A stretch of DNA of 64,000 bases from Microbacterium oleivorans (GTDB taxonomy: Bacteria; Actinomycetota; Actinomycetes; Actinomycetales; Microbacteriaceae). Below are positions 33,170-42,464 of this stretch, in pieces; position 1 is the first letter of the stretch, and the number at the start of each line of letters is the position of its first letter. The stretch spans positions 1,712,766 to 1,776,765 of the forward strand of contig NZ_MAYO01000003.1 in assembly GCF_001691565.1 (NCBI RefSeq), read 5' to 3'. The translations under genes were made by a program, and so were the position numbers. The notes beneath the pieces are model-generated. The model was not told the origin of the DNA. It searched no databases and was given only the letters and a program-made list of their open reading frames with translations.

Positions 33170-35442
33170 CAGACGACCTCGAGCGAGACCGTCCCCGCCC
33201 CCACGACCGACGCCGTCCGCTCACCGATCTGCAGGCTCCACGGCGCTCGGGCGTCCGTCGACTCCGCGACGATACGGCCGCCCTCACGACGCACGCGGAA
33301 CACCGTCGCCGCGGCCCCGTCGTGCCCCGGAACGACCGTCTCGGCGTCGTACCCGTCGGGCAGCTCGAAGCACCGGAGCGTCACACCGTCCGCCCAGTCG
33401 TAGTCCGGCCGGTCCTCGCGTGCGCCCCACGGCAGCACCGTCCCCGGGCGCACCCGCAGGGGGACCGACTCGTAGCCGTGACGCTCCGCGTGCCACGTCC
33501 GCCCCTCCGCCACGTCGTGGGTCAGGAGCGAGGTCCACCGCCCCTCGGGCAGGTAGTACTCGACGCTCCCGTCCTCGGCGAACACAGGCGCCACCATGAG
33601 CGAGTCGCCGAGCATGTACTGGACGTCGGCGTCGTGCGTCGACCGGTCGCCGGGGAACTCGAGCACGAGGGGACGCATCATCGGGATGCCGCCCGTGTGC
33701 GCCTCCTCCGCGATCCGGGCGAGGTACGGCATGAGCCGCAGCTTCAGCCGTGTGAAGCGGCGCGTCACCTCGACCGCTTCGTCGTCGAACGCCCACGGCA
33801 CGCGCACGGTGCCGGAGCCGTGCAGGCGCGAGTGGGAGGACAGCAGACCGAACGCGAGCCAGCGCTTGAAGACACCGGCATCCGGTGTCCCCTCGAAACC
33901 GCCGATGTCGTGGCTCCAGTAGCCGAATCCGCTCATCGCGAGCGAGAGTCCGCCGCGGAGCGTCTCTGCCATCGACAGGAGGGTCGAGTCGTTGTCGCCG
34001 CCCCAGTGCACCGGGAACTGCTGTCCCCCGGCCGTCGCCGAGCGGGCGTAGAGGACCGCCTCGCCGACGCCGCGCTCCTCCTCGAGCACGCGGAAGACGA
34101 TCTCGTTGTACAGCTGCGGGTAGTAGTTGTGCATGCGCTGCGGATCGGAGCCGTCGTGCCACACGACACCCTCCGTCGGAATGCGCTCGCCGAAGTCGGT
34201 CTTGAAGCTGTCCGCTCCCTGTCGCACGAGACGGCGCAGGTGCTCGGCGTACCACTCGGCGGCCTCGGGGTTCGTGAAGTCGACGATCGCCATGCCGGCC
34301 TGCCACATGTCCCACTGCCAGACGCCGCCATCCGTCGTCTTCAGCAGGAACCCGCGCTCCGCTGCCTCGGCGAAGATCGCGGAGCGCTGCGCGATGTACG
34401 GATTGATCCACAGCGAGACCTTCAGCCCCCGCTCCCGCAGCCGCGCGAGCTGCCCGTCGGGGTCGGGGAACATCCGCGGGTCCCAGGTGAAGTCGGTCCA
34501 CTGGAACTCGCGCATCCAGAAGCAGTCGAAGTGGAAGACCGACAGCGGCAGGTCGCGCTCGGCCATGCCGTCGACGAACTCCGTGACGCTCGCCTCGTCG
34601 TACGCGGCGGTGAAGGAGGTCGTCAGCCAGAGCCCGAACGACCATGCCGGCACGCGGGCGGGACGCCCCGTGAGCGCCGTGTACCGCCGGAGCACGTCCT
34701 TGGGCTCGGGCCCGGCGATCACGTAGTAGTCGAGGGTCTCGCCGGGCACCGAGAACTGCACACGCGAATTGATCTCGGACCCGACCTCGAACGACACCGC
34801 ATCGGGGCTGTCGACGAAGACGCCGTAGCCGCGACTGGTCAGGTAGAACGGGACGGACTTGTAGGCCTGCTCGCTCGAGGTGCCGCCGTCCGCGTTCCAC
34901 GTCTCGATCGACTGCCCGTTCTTCGTGAAGGCGCCGAAGCGCTCTCCGAACCCGTAGACACGCTCCCCCGGTTCGATCGACAGCTGCTGGTGCACCCAGG
35001 TTCCGTCCGGCCCCGTCATGTGCCCGATCGAGCGCGGCAGCGACGTCGTGAGCACGCGGTCGCCCTGCTCGAACGCGACCCGCCACGCGCCGTCACGCGA
35101 AACGCGGACGCGGAGGTCACCGGCATCCAGCACCGCCTCCGCGTCGTCGACCGACACGGTCGGCGTGTACCCCTCCTCGCCGGTCACGGCGAAGTCCGGA
35201 CCGCGGTGACGCGCACCGGCGTGACGCTGCACCCGCACCTTGACGACCCCCGGCGCGGGAGCCGAGATGGTCATCGTGATCATGGCGCGGTTGAGCGTGT
35301 CGCCACGGTGGCGGATGAGGGCGGTCGGAGCGAAGACCGTGAGGCTGCCCGCCTCGGAGTCGACGCGCACGTCGTCCACGGTGCTCGCGTACAGGCCGGT
35401 CACTCCGGGCCGCATGAGCCAGTAGCCGTCGGTGAACTTCAT
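33169..35442 (-). CDS. GH31 alpha-xylosidase (YicI-like)
   Basis: The 757-residue protein aligns from end to end with E. coli YicI as I remember it: SFKTDFGERIPTEGVVWHDGSDPQRMHNYYPQLYNE carries the nucleophile Asp in KTDFGE; FPVHWGGDNDST carries the acid/base Asp; SGFGYWSHDIGGFEGTPDAGVFKRW and GLLSSHSRLHGSGTVRVPW follow. The GERIP context is specific for alpha-xylosidases, which remove alpha-xylose from xyloglucan oligosaccharides (isoprimeverose and longer). No signal peptide: cytoplasmic. The stop overlaps the GH3 start and its ATG overlaps the GH42 stop (ATGA), so the three are co-translated. Confidence 0.92.
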   Translation of the reverse strand: MKFTDGYWLMRPGVTGLYASTVDDVRVDSEAGSLTVFAPTALIRHRGDTLNRAMITMTISAPAPGVVKVRVQRHAGARHRGPDFAVTGEEGYTPTVSVDDAEAVLDAGDLRVRVSRDGAWRVAFEQGDRVLTTSLPRSIGHMTGPDGTWVHQQLSIEPGERVYGFGERFGAFTKNGQSIETWNADGGTSSEQAYKSVPFYLTSRGYGVFVDSPDAVSFEVGSEINSRVQFSVPGETLDYYVIAGPEPKDVLRRYTALTGRPARVPAWSFGLWLTTSFTAAYDEASVTEFVDGMAERDLPLSVFHFDCFWMREFQWTDFTWDPRMFPDPDGQLARLRERGLKVSLWINPYIAQRSAIFAEAAERGFLLKTTDGGVWQWDMWQAGMAIVDFTNPEAAEWYAEHLRRLVRQGADSFKTDFGERIPTEGVVWHDGSDPQRMHNYYPQLYNEIVFRVLEEERGVGEAVLYARSATAGGQQFPVHWGGDNDSTLLSMAETLRGGLSLAMSGFGYWSHDIGGFEGTPDAGVFKRWLAFGLLSSHSRLHGSGTVRVPWAFDDEAVEVTRRFTRLKLRLMPYLARIAEEAHTGGIPMMRPLVLEFPGDRSTHDADVQYMLGDSLMVAPVFAEDGSVEYYLPEGRWTSLLTHDVAEGRTWHAERHGYESVPLRVRPGTVLPWGAREDRPDYDWADGVTLRCFELPDGYDAETVVPGHDGAAATVFRVRREGGRIVAESTDARAPWSLQIGERTASVVGAGTVSLEVV

Positions 35443-37448
35443 GTCCTTCGCCTTTCTGTCACGACGCGCGCATCCCCCCGGGGAATCGTCACGCGGTCGT
35501 CGATCTCGTCATTCGTCAACAGGTCGATCCAGGCTCCAGGCAGCGGGATCGTCGCATCGTCGTGGCCGCGGTTCAGCAGGAAGAGCGCGTCCCCCCGGCG
35601 GACGGCCTCGACCCCGTCGACCGGGTCGGCGAGCGCACCGTCGACACCCGCGGCATCCAGGACGTCCGCGATCACCGCGTCGAGCAGGTCGCCGGCGACG
35701 ACGGCGCCCACGTACCAGGCCGCGCCCATCCGGGTGACGACAGGGCGCCCCGCGAGGTCGCCCGAGGCGAAACTCGCCAGCACCTCGGCACCGTCGGTGC
35801 GGAGGTTCTCGCCGAGGGTGTGAGCGACGGATGCCGCCCACCGCCCGTCCGTCGACGCGACGGCGACGCCGCCGTCGGGGAGCCCGACCCACTCCTCGCC
35901 GCTCACACCCAGGAGGTCGCGCAGCAGGACGGGCGACCGGCCGGCCAGGATGTGCCCGCGCTCGTCGGCGACCCCGCTGAACGGGCCGACGACGACCTGC
36001 GCACCGCGCGCGGCCGCCTCGCCGAGGCGGGCGGCGTCCTCGGGACGCAGGACGTAGCCGTGCGGCAGGAGCACGAGGTCGTAGGCCGACAGGTCCGCGC
36101 CGAAGGGTACGACGTCGACCGGGATGCCGCGCCGCCACAGCGGGCGATAGAACCGTCGCATCTGCTCGAGACCGTCGAAGCGCGACGTCGGCCGGGCGGG
36201 CTCGCCCGACGCCCACCACGACGGCCAGTCGAAGAGCACCGCCGTTCGTGCGGCGATCCGGCCGCCCACCACGGGCCGCAGCCGCTGCAGGTCGCGACCC
36301 TGACGGCAGACGCCCTCGAAGACCTCGGTGTCGGCCCCCGCGTGGGGCAGCATCGCGGAGTGGAACCGCTCCGCTCCCGCAGTAGATTGCCGCCACTGGA
36401 AGAAGCAGATCCCGTCGGCGCCGCGCGCAACCGCCTGCAGCGTGTCGAGCCGCGCCCGGCCGGGCGTCTTCGGGAGGTTGTGCGCCCGCCACTGGACGGC
36501 GCTGATCGCCTGCTCCATCAGCATCCACGGCCGGCCGGCGCCGAGTCCGCGCATGAGGTCCTGCACGAAAGCCGCGTCGAGCGGGCTGTCGGGGTCGGCG
36601 GGGTCGGGGTACTGGTCGTCGCTCACCACGTCGACGTCGTCCGCCCACGACCAGTAGTCCACGTGCGCGAACGCACCCATGAAGTTGGTCGTGATGGGCT
36701 GCGTCGCGCCCGCCTCGCGGATGGTGTCGCGGAGCTCGCGATAGCAGTCTCGGAGCTCGTCGGAGGTGAACCGGCGGAAATCGAGCGACTGGGTCGGGTT
36801 GATCAGGTACGGCGCGCGCCGGGGTGGCAGGATCTCGGCGACGTCGGAGTATCGCTGCGCCCAGAACGCCGTGCCCCACGCGCGGTTGATCTCGTCGATC
36901 GATCCGTAGCGGCGCAGCAGCCATTCGCGGAAGGCGCGCGCGGCCTCGTCGCCGTGGTCGATCTGCCCGTACTCGTTGCCGACGTGCCACATCCGCACGG
37001 CCGGGTGCTGCTTGTAGCGCGACGCGAGATCCGCCGTGATCGCGCGGGCCGCCTCGCGGTACACCCGTGACGACGGCGAGAACTGGTTCCGGGAGCCGGC
37101 GACGAGCCGTACGCCGTCGCGGTCGACCGGGAGGGTCTCGGGATGCCGGATCCCGAGCCACGGCGGCGGCGAGGCGACCGGCGTCGCGAGGTCGACGGCG
37201 ATTCCGCCCGCATGCAGGAGGCCGAGGACCTCGTCGAGCCACGCGAACTCCCGCGCTCCCGGGGTGGGTTCGATCTCGGCCCAGCTGAACACGCCGACGG
37301 TGACGAGGTTGACACCGGCGCGCTGCATCAGGGTGATGTCCTCGCGCCAGACCTCGGGCGACCACTGCTCGGGGTTGTAGTCCCCACCGAAGAGGATGCC
37401 GCGCTCGGCCGGCAGGGCGCCGAAGGCCGAGTCGGGGGCGGATTTCAT
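35439..37448 (-). CDS. GH42 beta-galactosidase
   Basis: The 669-residue cytoplasmic enzyme has the GH42 barrel (GGDYNPEQWSPEVWREDITLMQRAGVNLVTVGVFSWAEIEP), acid/base Glu in WHVGNEYG (about residue 155), nucleophile Glu in MLMEQAIS (about 320), the trimerisation domain (residues about 400-600) and a small C-terminal domain. Typical length. It removes terminal beta-galactose. It is first in the GH42-GH31-GH3 operon. Its promoter carries TAGTAT (minus strand) and, just downstream, the operator TCGAAGCGCTTCAA (37485-37498), recognised by the divergent LacI regulator by inference. Confidence 0.92.
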   Translation of the reverse strand: MKSAPDSAFGALPAERGILFGGDYNPEQWSPEVWREDITLMQRAGVNLVTVGVFSWAEIEPTPGAREFAWLDEVLGLLHAGGIAVDLATPVASPPPWLGIRHPETLPVDRDGVRLVAGSRNQFSPSSRVYREAARAITADLASRYKQHPAVRMWHVGNEYGQIDHGDEAARAFREWLLRRYGSIDEINRAWGTAFWAQRYSDVAEILPPRRAPYLINPTQSLDFRRFTSDELRDCYRELRDTIREAGATQPITTNFMGAFAHVDYWSWADDVDVVSDDQYPDPADPDSPLDAAFVQDLMRGLGAGRPWMLMEQAISAVQWRAHNLPKTPGRARLDTLQAVARGADGICFFQWRQSTAGAERFHSAMLPHAGADTEVFEGVCRQGRDLQRLRPVVGGRIAARTAVLFDWPSWWASGEPARPTSRFDGLEQMRRFYRPLWRRGIPVDVVPFGADLSAYDLVLLPHGYVLRPEDAARLGEAAARGAQVVVGPFSGVADERGHILAGRSPVLLRDLLGVSGEEWVGLPDGGVAVASTDGRWAASVAHTLGENLRTDGAEVLASFASGDLAGRPVVTRMGAAWYVGAVVAGDLLDAVIADVLDAAGVDGALADPVDGVEAVRRGDALFLLNRGHDDATIPLPGAWIDLLTNDEIDDRVTIPRGDARVVTERRRT

Positions 37449-37484
37449 ACGGGACGGGCCCTTCAGCGATTGTGGACGACAGTG

Positions 37485-37498
37485 TCGAAGCGCTTCAA
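37485..37498. promoter_or_regulatory. LacI operator (GAAGCGCTTC core)
   Basis: TCGAAGCGCTTCAA contains the perfect ten-base palindrome GAAGCGCTTC at 37487-37496. The same core recurs in front of the transporter operon (44462-44471). It lies just downstream of the GH42 -10 box, the position expected for repression. Confidence 0.8.
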
Positions 37499-37509
37499 CG
37501 ATCTCAACC

Positions 37510-37516
37510 TATACTA
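37510..37516. promoter_or_regulatory. Overlapping -10 boxes of the divergent lacI and GH42 promoters
   Basis: TATACT (37510-37515, plus strand, toward lacI) and TAGTAT (37516-37511, minus strand, toward GH42) share the same bases, so the two promoters compete and one operator can control both. Confidence 0.5.
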
Positions 37517-37631
37517 GCGATAACGACCGTGTCCATCGGCCCGCAGGGGCCACCTCGGAGCGGCCGAGCGAGCCGATACGCTCGATCCATCCGCGGTGTC
37601 GAGGTCGACGCCGCGGGAGAAGGAGGGGTCC

Positions 37632-38624
37632 ATGACCACGATCGCCGACGTCGCTCAGGCCGCGGGGGTCTCGATCTCGACGGTGTCGTACGTGATGAGC
37701 GGTAAGCGTGCGATCTCGCAGGAGACGCGCGAGCGCGTAGAACAGGCGATGGCCGACCTCTCCTACAGCCCGCAGGCCAGCGCGCGCTCGCTCGCCTCGC
37801 GGTCGACGAGCATCCTCGGGCTCCAGGCGCCCATTCGAGCGGGCGTCGACGTGCACGTCGTGATGCAGGTCGTCGCAGGCGCCCTGAAGGAAGCCCGGGC
37901 GCACCACCACGACATCCTGCTGCTCACGAGCGACGACGCCGCCGGTGTCGAGCGCGCGGCACGGGCGGGCATGGTCGACGGAGTGCTGATCCTCGACGTC
38001 GAGACGAGCGATCCGCGTGTCGGTTCGCTCGCCGACCTCAGCATCCCGAGCGTCCTCATCGGTCTCCCCGACGCGGCCGACCAGCTCATCTGCGTTGACT
38101 TCGACTTCGAGGCCGCCGGCCGCCTCGCCGCCGAACGCCTCGCGGAACGGGGACACCGAACCGTCGCCCTCCTGGGCGCCCCGCCGCAGGTGCAGGCGCG
38201 GCACACCTCCTACTCGGACCGCTTGACCCGGGGCTTCCTCGCGCGGAGCCGCGAGGTGGGGCTCGCCGCGACGGTGTATCCGTGTCCCGCCGGCCCCGGA
38301 GCGACCGAGGTCGTCGACACCCTGCTCGCCGGCGCTCCCGCGACGACGGCGCTGTTCGTCCACAACGAGGCTGCGCTGCCGTTCATCGCGGCACGGTTGA
38401 TGAGTACCGCTTCCGCGTCGCCGATCGAGATCGTCGCCCTGAGCCCCGCCGAACTCGCCTTGCACGTACCGGGGGTCTCCGACGTTATCGACCTCCCCGC
38501 CGAAGAGCTGGGCGCCGCAGGCGCCCGCACCCTGCTCGCCGCGATCCGCGGTGAGCGGCCCCTCGGCCCGGAACTCCTCGCCCCTCGATTCGCGCACGCG
38601 CCGGCGGAACCGGCGACGGTCTGA
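37632..38624 (+). CDS. LacI family transcriptional regulator of the glycosidase/transporter regulon
   Basis: The 330-residue protein has an HTH at residues 3-24 (TIADVAQAAGVSISTVSYVMSGKRAI), a hinge ASARSLASRSTS, and the effector domain (ILGLQAPIRAGVDVHVVM; DGVLILDVE; CVDFDFEAAGRLAAERLAERGHRTVALLGAP; TTALFVHNEAAL). An ATG at 37632 with AAGGAGGGG upstream is the true start; an in-frame extension to 37596 has no homology. It is divergent from the GH42-GH31-GH3 operon. The effector domain is not close to canonical LacI, so the sugar ligand is open; a xylose- or glucose-containing disaccharide is likely. Confidence 0.92.
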   Translation: MTTIADVAQAAGVSISTVSYVMSGKRAISQETRERVEQAMADLSYSPQASARSLASRSTSILGLQAPIRAGVDVHVVMQVVAGALKEARAHHHDILLLTSDDAAGVERAARAGMVDGVLILDVETSDPRVGSLADLSIPSVLIGLPDAADQLICVDFDFEAAGRLAAERLAERGHRTVALLGAPPQVQARHTSYSDRLTRGFLARSREVGLAATVYPCPAGPGATEVVDTLLAGAPATTALFVHNEAALPFIAARLMSTASASPIEIVALSPAELALHVPGVSDVIDLPAEELGAAGARTLLAAIRGERPLGPELLAPRFAHAPAEPATV

Positions 38625-38627
38625 GAT

Positions 38628-39242
38628 ATGAAGATCGACCCCGAGAACCGCGCCGTCCAAGGCCTGTCATCGTTCCTCGAGTTCGTCGCCCTCAACATCC
38701 TCTTCCTGCTCTGCTGCGTCCCCGTCATCACGATCGGAGCGGCCACGAGCGCACTGTTGGAGGTGACCCGACGCTACGCCGACGAGGAGGGCGGTCGGCC
38801 GCTGCGCGACTTCCTCCCCGCCCTGGCGCGGAACTTCCTGCCCGCGACCGGACTCAGCCTCATCCTGCTGACGGCGAGCGTCGCACTCGCGTTCAGCGGC
38901 GTGTTCTGGCTGTCGGCACCCGAGCCGCTCCTCACCGGTCTCGCCGCCCTCGCGTTCGCCGGAGCCGCCTATGCCGTCGCTGCCTTCATCCACGCGATGG
39001 GGCTCGTCGCCGCATACCGGGCCCCGTTCCCCCAGACCCTCAAGAACGCCGTGCTCCTCCCGGCCGCGGAGCCGCTGCGCACGCTCGCGCTCATCGTGAT
39101 CCCCGTCACCGTCGTGTGCCTCGTTATCGTCTTCCCGCCCACGATGTTCCTCGTCGCGACGATCGGCTTTTCGGTCGGGGCCTACGGCTGCGCGTTCCTC
39201 TTCCGGAGCATCTACCGCCGCCGCTCCGGCACCGTCGCCTGA
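38628..39242 (+). CDS. DUF624 / YesL-like membrane protein
   Basis: The 204-residue protein has five hydrophobic segments (about 16-38, 72-95, 100-125, 145-170 and 172-192) and the DUF624 opening VALNILFLLCCVPVITIGAATSALLEV, as in YesL of Bacillus. YesL-type proteins accompany LplABC/YtcPQ-type sugar transporters, and one such transporter lies 1.4 kb away, which is the main clue to a role in oligosaccharide uptake or its control. It begins three bases after the lacI stop, so it is co-transcribed with the regulator. Confidence 0.8.
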   Translation: MKIDPENRAVQGLSSFLEFVALNILFLLCCVPVITIGAATSALLEVTRRYADEEGGRPLRDFLPALARNFLPATGLSLILLTASVALAFSGVFWLSAPEPLLTGLAALAFAGAAYAVAAFIHAMGLVAAYRAPFPQTLKNAVLLPAAEPLRTLALIVIPVTVVCLVIVFPPTMFLVATIGFSVGAYGCAFLFRSIYRRRSGTVA

Positions 39243-39287
39243 CGCCTCGCCGCGCTCAGAACCGCCATCGCTTCCAGGATGGTTGCC

Positions 39288-40145
39288 CTATCGCTCCTGA
39301 CGTTGGCTCACAGGGAGCCACAGCATCGTCTGCTCCTGGATGATGAACCCACCGGGGGGAGTATCGGGGTCGTCGGCCTGCATCGAGCCGCCACCTGAGC
39401 GGAGCTGGGCGATCGCCGCGCTGCGCCGCCGGACCAGCTCGGCGCCGTCGGGGCGCTTCTCGAGCTCGCGCGTGAGCTCGGCAGTCATCCGCTCGCGCTC
39501 GGTGGCGATCTCCGCCGCGACGTCGAGATGCGCCATTTCCACCCCGTGGTCGATGTCCGTCGTCATCGAACGACCGCGTGCCCGCACGACACGGACGACG
39601 ATCGCCGCGATCGCCGCGAGCGCGGCGCCGACGAGATAGGCGATCCGCACCCAGCCGTCCGCGACCACCCAGGCCACGCCCGCGGCGACGATCAGCAGGA
39701 TGGCGAGCAGCGTGCTCTGCAAGGCGACCGGTCGTCCGAGCGGTCGCCCCCCAGCAGCTGCCACCGCCGCGACGACCCCGGCTCCCACGACCACGCTGAC
39801 GATCGCGCCGGGAACCACGGTGTTCTCGATCCCGAGGCGGATGCCGTTGAGCATGCCGATCGGTAACACGGAAAGCAGCAGCAGGACGAACACGACGCGC
39901 AGGATCGCTCCACTGTGCGGGTCGCGCGCGCCGAAGCGCTCACGAAGATGCGCTGTGACGCTCCGCCGTGCCGCGCTGCTGGCCGCCGCGCCTTCGCGCC
40001 AGAGCCGGTCGACCAGGTCGCCGAGTCCCGCCGAACGCAGAACCGCGGCATCGACGTCCGCCCGGGTGAGTCGCTGGGGTGCGCGTGCACCGAAATCGAG
40101 GCCGGAGAGGCCGTCGGGCGACGAATCGGAACGTGACTCAGGCAT
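39288..40145 (-). CDS. Hypothetical membrane protein
   Basis: The 285-residue protein has a charged N-terminal region (1-85, SRSDSSPDGLSGLDFGARAPQRLTRADVDAAVLRSAGLGDLVDRL), four transmembrane segments (about 85-105, 115-138, 145-165 and 170-188) and a cytoplasmic C-terminal tail rich in Glu and Arg with heptad-like spacing (EIATERERMTAELTRELEKRPDG). I do not recognise a family. Its ATG overlaps the stop codon of the small upstream ORF (ATGCCTGA), so the two are probably translated together. It is convergent with the YesL-like gene. Function unknown. Confidence 0.6.
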   Translation of the reverse strand: MPESRSDSSPDGLSGLDFGARAPQRLTRADVDAAVLRSAGLGDLVDRLWREGAAASSAARRSVTAHLRERFGARDPHSGAILRVVFVLLLLSVLPIGMLNGIRLGIENTVVPGAIVSVVVGAGVVAAVAAAGGRPLGRPVALQSTLLAILLIVAAGVAWVVADGWVRIAYLVGAALAAIAAIVVRVVRARGRSMTTDIDHGVEMAHLDVAAEIATERERMTAELTRELEKRPDGAELVRRRSAAIAQLRSGGGSMQADDPDTPPGGFIIQEQTMLWLPVSQRQER

Positions 40146-40281
40146 CCGTGGCCCCGATGCTCGCGAGGAGCTGTTCGGCCACCGGCATCGCGAGAGCCAG
40201 CACAGGAGCGGAGAGAGGCGACATCCGTGCGACCGCGAGTTTGCCGTCGAGCGCGAAGACATACATGGTGCGGAGCGACAT
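40138..40281 (-). CDS. Small 47-residue hypothetical protein
   Basis: A ribosome binding site AGAAGGG sits six bases before the ATG, codon third positions are GC-rich, and the stop codon overlaps the next gene's start by eight bases. The peptide begins MSLRTMYVFALDGKLAVARM and is hydrophobic in its middle (PVLALAMPVAEQLL), possibly a single membrane helix. No homology known to me. It could also be the last piece of a broken larger gene, since the bases upstream on the same strand look coding in other frames. Confidence 0.5.
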   Translation of the reverse strand: MSLRTMYVFALDGKLAVARMSPLSAPVLALAMPVAEQLLASIGATDA

Positions 40282-40299
40282 CGGAGACCCTTCTGAGAG

Positions 40300-40620
40300 G
40301 TGGCGCAGTGGAGCCTATCGAGCTTGCGATGCGGGTCCGGCCAGCACTTGTTTCCCCAGTTGCCCGTCCACGTGATGGTCTGCCACGCCGCCTGCGGCCC
40401 GAGGACATTCGGAACATGTTGCGGGTGTTCACCCCATGATGTGTGAACGCGTCCGGCAGACGGGTGCGGAACAGGAGATCGTCGATCTGAGCGAAGCCTG
40501 CACGGGCATCGATGAACTCCGAGAACGTGAGGCGCATCGTGCGGGTGAACCAGGAAACGTCTCCGGCGGCGTCGAAACAGGCCTTCGAGCGCTGCGGCGA
40601 GCAGGAAGCGATCCGCCACC
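40300..40620 (-). pseudogene. Possible frameshifted gene remnant
   Basis: This 321-base stretch is the largest gap without a convincing gene (40282-40675). On the minus strand one frame from about 40620 down to 40400 reads MRLTFSEFIDARAGFAQIDD and on with GC-rich third positions, then coding character continues in another frame near 40400-40300 (WQTITWTGNWGNKCWPDPHR). This is what a single frameshift in an old gene would look like. I do not recognise the product. It may instead be chance open frame in GC-rich DNA. Confidence 0.3.
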
Positions 40621-40657
40621 GAGATGGGCCCCGCCGAAGCTCAGCGGGGCCCATCTC
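40621..40657. terminator. Strong hairpin after the transporter operon
   Basis: GAGATGGGCCCCGC (40621-40634) pairs perfectly over 14 bases with GCGGGGCCCATCTC (40644-40657), loop of nine bases, followed on the plus strand by TTT. It lies 19 bases past the binding-protein stop codon on the minus strand and would end that operon. Confidence 0.75.
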
Positions 40658-40675
40658 TTTCGCGTCGGTGTGCGG

Positions 40676-42427
40676 TCAGCCGCCGAACTCCGCCGAGACC
40701 GCCTTGCGGGCGGCATCCTGCGCTTCGGCGTTGGCCATGTCGACCTCGAGCACCTTGTCGTACCCGAGCCCCTTCGCGGTCTCCTGCATCGAGGCGAGAA
40801 GCGAATCGAACTGCGCGTCGCTCTCGGCGAAGACCATCTGCCACGAGGTCTGCACGATCGTCGCCTTGACCTGGTTGCGGAGCGTCTCGATCTCGGAGGA
40901 GTCGGTCGGCGCGGTGAAGCTGGCGCCGGCGCCGACCATGAGCTGGTCCTTGTCGCGGAGGTAGTCCATCGTCGTCGGAGCGCCCATCTTGGCCGTCCAG
41001 TCGTCGGTGAGCGGGTTGCTCGTCTCGGCCTGGTAGCTCGGCCACATCTTGTAGCTGTAAGGGAAGCCGGTGTTCGGGTCCGTGTCGATCGGCAGGACCG
41101 CGCTGATGTTCAGCTGCGATGCGCCGTCGATGTAGCTGCCGCCACCCCACTCGGCCGGAACCTCGGCGTCACCCTCGAAGAAGATCTTGTGACCGAGCTC
41201 GGTGAGCTCGGGCTCCTTGTCGGCGTTCAGCTCCCACGTCAATCCCTCGGGACCGGCGGCACCCTGGGTCTGGCTGTTGTTGGCGAGGGCGCCCTCGGGC
41301 GAGAAGAGCCAGTCGACGAACGCCGCGATGCGTTCGGGGTCCTCGGCCTTGGCGCCGATCGCGAACACCTGCTTGCCGCCGTACGCCTCGGCCCCGTACG
41401 AGAAGATGTTCATGTCGTCCATCGGCGCCATCATGAAGCCGCGACCCTCGTCGACGTTCTTGTCGGTGTTGTAGGCGGCCTGCCCCAGCCACGGCCAGAA
41501 CGAGAAGAGCACCTGGCCGTTCTGGTACTTGTTCCAGAGGGTGTCGTAGTTCTGCGTCGTCGAGTCGGGGTCGAGGATGCCGAGCTCGTTCGCCTCGTGG
41601 AAGAAGCGGAGCGCGCGCACGTACTGTCCGTCCTCGTCGAGGATGCCCTGGAACTGCGATCCGTCGCCCTTGGCGAGGGCGAAGCCGACCTCGTCGAAGC
41701 CGTAGTAGGTGGTGGGCTGCTTGGCGTTGTTCAGCATGTTGCCGTCCCAGTCCTTGAACAGCGAGACCGCGTAGGTCTTCTGCCCGTTGGGAGCGGTGGG
41801 CTCGGCATCCTGCATCTTCTTCAGCACCGGGAGGAGGTCTTCGAGCGTGCCGACCTCGGGGTAGCCGGCCTCTTTGTAGAGGTCCCAGCGAAGGTAGGGG
41901 CCGAACGTCGGATCGAGGCCCTCGGAGGGCTCGGTCGGCTTCAGCGAGGAGACCTGCGAGGGGAAGGCGTACGTGCCGTCGGCGCCCTCGTTGATCTTGT
42001 CGACGGCGGCGTCGAAGCGGCCGACGTTCTTCATGGCCGGGTAGAAGCTCGCCGAGTCGAGGAGCAGGCCGCCCTCGCGGAGCTCCTCGAGACGCTGGCC
42101 CTTGTCGGTGATGATGAGGTCGCCGAGATCTCCCGCAGTGACGCGCGTGTTGAAGAGCGTGTCGCCGCCGCCGGCGACGTTGGGGGCGATGATGTTCAGC
42201 TTCATGTTGAACTTCTTCTCGACGAGGTCGCCGAACCACCCCTCCTGCATGCCCATGTAGTTGGCGAGGCCGTCGAAGACGTCGATCGTGATGGGTTCGT
42301 CCCACGAGGTCGGGAACGCGGTGATCTCCTCGCGTTTCTCGGTGGGCGCGGGACCGGTGCAGGCGCTCAGCAGCCCGACCGTCGCCAGAGCGGCGACGGC
42401 GCCGATGGCCTTGCGTGATAGCTTCAT
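40676..42427 (-). CDS. LplA-type oligosaccharide-binding lipoprotein
   Basis: The 583-residue protein has a signal peptide with lipobox LLSAC, and is much longer than ordinary family 1 binding proteins, as in the LplA/YtcQ group that goes with complex oligosaccharides. Seen: PITIDVFDGLANYMGMQEGWFGDLVEKKFNMKLNIIAPN, GDLGDLIITDKGQRLEELREGGLLLDS and FPYSYKMWPSYQAETSNPLTDDW. It delivers substrate to the LplB/LplC-type permeases upstream in the operon. Start ATG has a GAGAGGAAA ribosome binding site. The likely ligand is a xyloglucan-type or other hemicellulose oligosaccharide, from neighbouring enzymes. Confidence 0.9.
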   Translation of the reverse strand: MKLSRKAIGAVAALATVGLLSACTGPAPTEKREEITAFPTSWDEPITIDVFDGLANYMGMQEGWFGDLVEKKFNMKLNIIAPNVAGGGDTLFNTRVTAGDLGDLIITDKGQRLEELREGGLLLDSASFYPAMKNVGRFDAAVDKINEGADGTYAFPSQVSSLKPTEPSEGLDPTFGPYLRWDLYKEAGYPEVGTLEDLLPVLKKMQDAEPTAPNGQKTYAVSLFKDWDGNMLNNAKQPTTYYGFDEVGFALAKGDGSQFQGILDEDGQYVRALRFFHEANELGILDPDSTTQNYDTLWNKYQNGQVLFSFWPWLGQAAYNTDKNVDEGRGFMMAPMDDMNIFSYGAEAYGGKQVFAIGAKAEDPERIAAFVDWLFSPEGALANNSQTQGAAGPEGLTWELNADKEPELTELGHKIFFEGDAEVPAEWGGGSYIDGASQLNISAVLPIDTDPNTGFPYSYKMWPSYQAETSNPLTDDWTAKMGAPTTMDYLRDKDQLMVGAGASFTAPTDSSEIETLRNQVKATIVQTSWQMVFAESDAQFDSLLASMQETAKGLGYDKVLEVDMANAEAQDAARKAVSAEFGG

Positions 42428-42464
42428 TGCTTTCCTCTCGGTGGTGTGACCGTGATGGTCGGGT

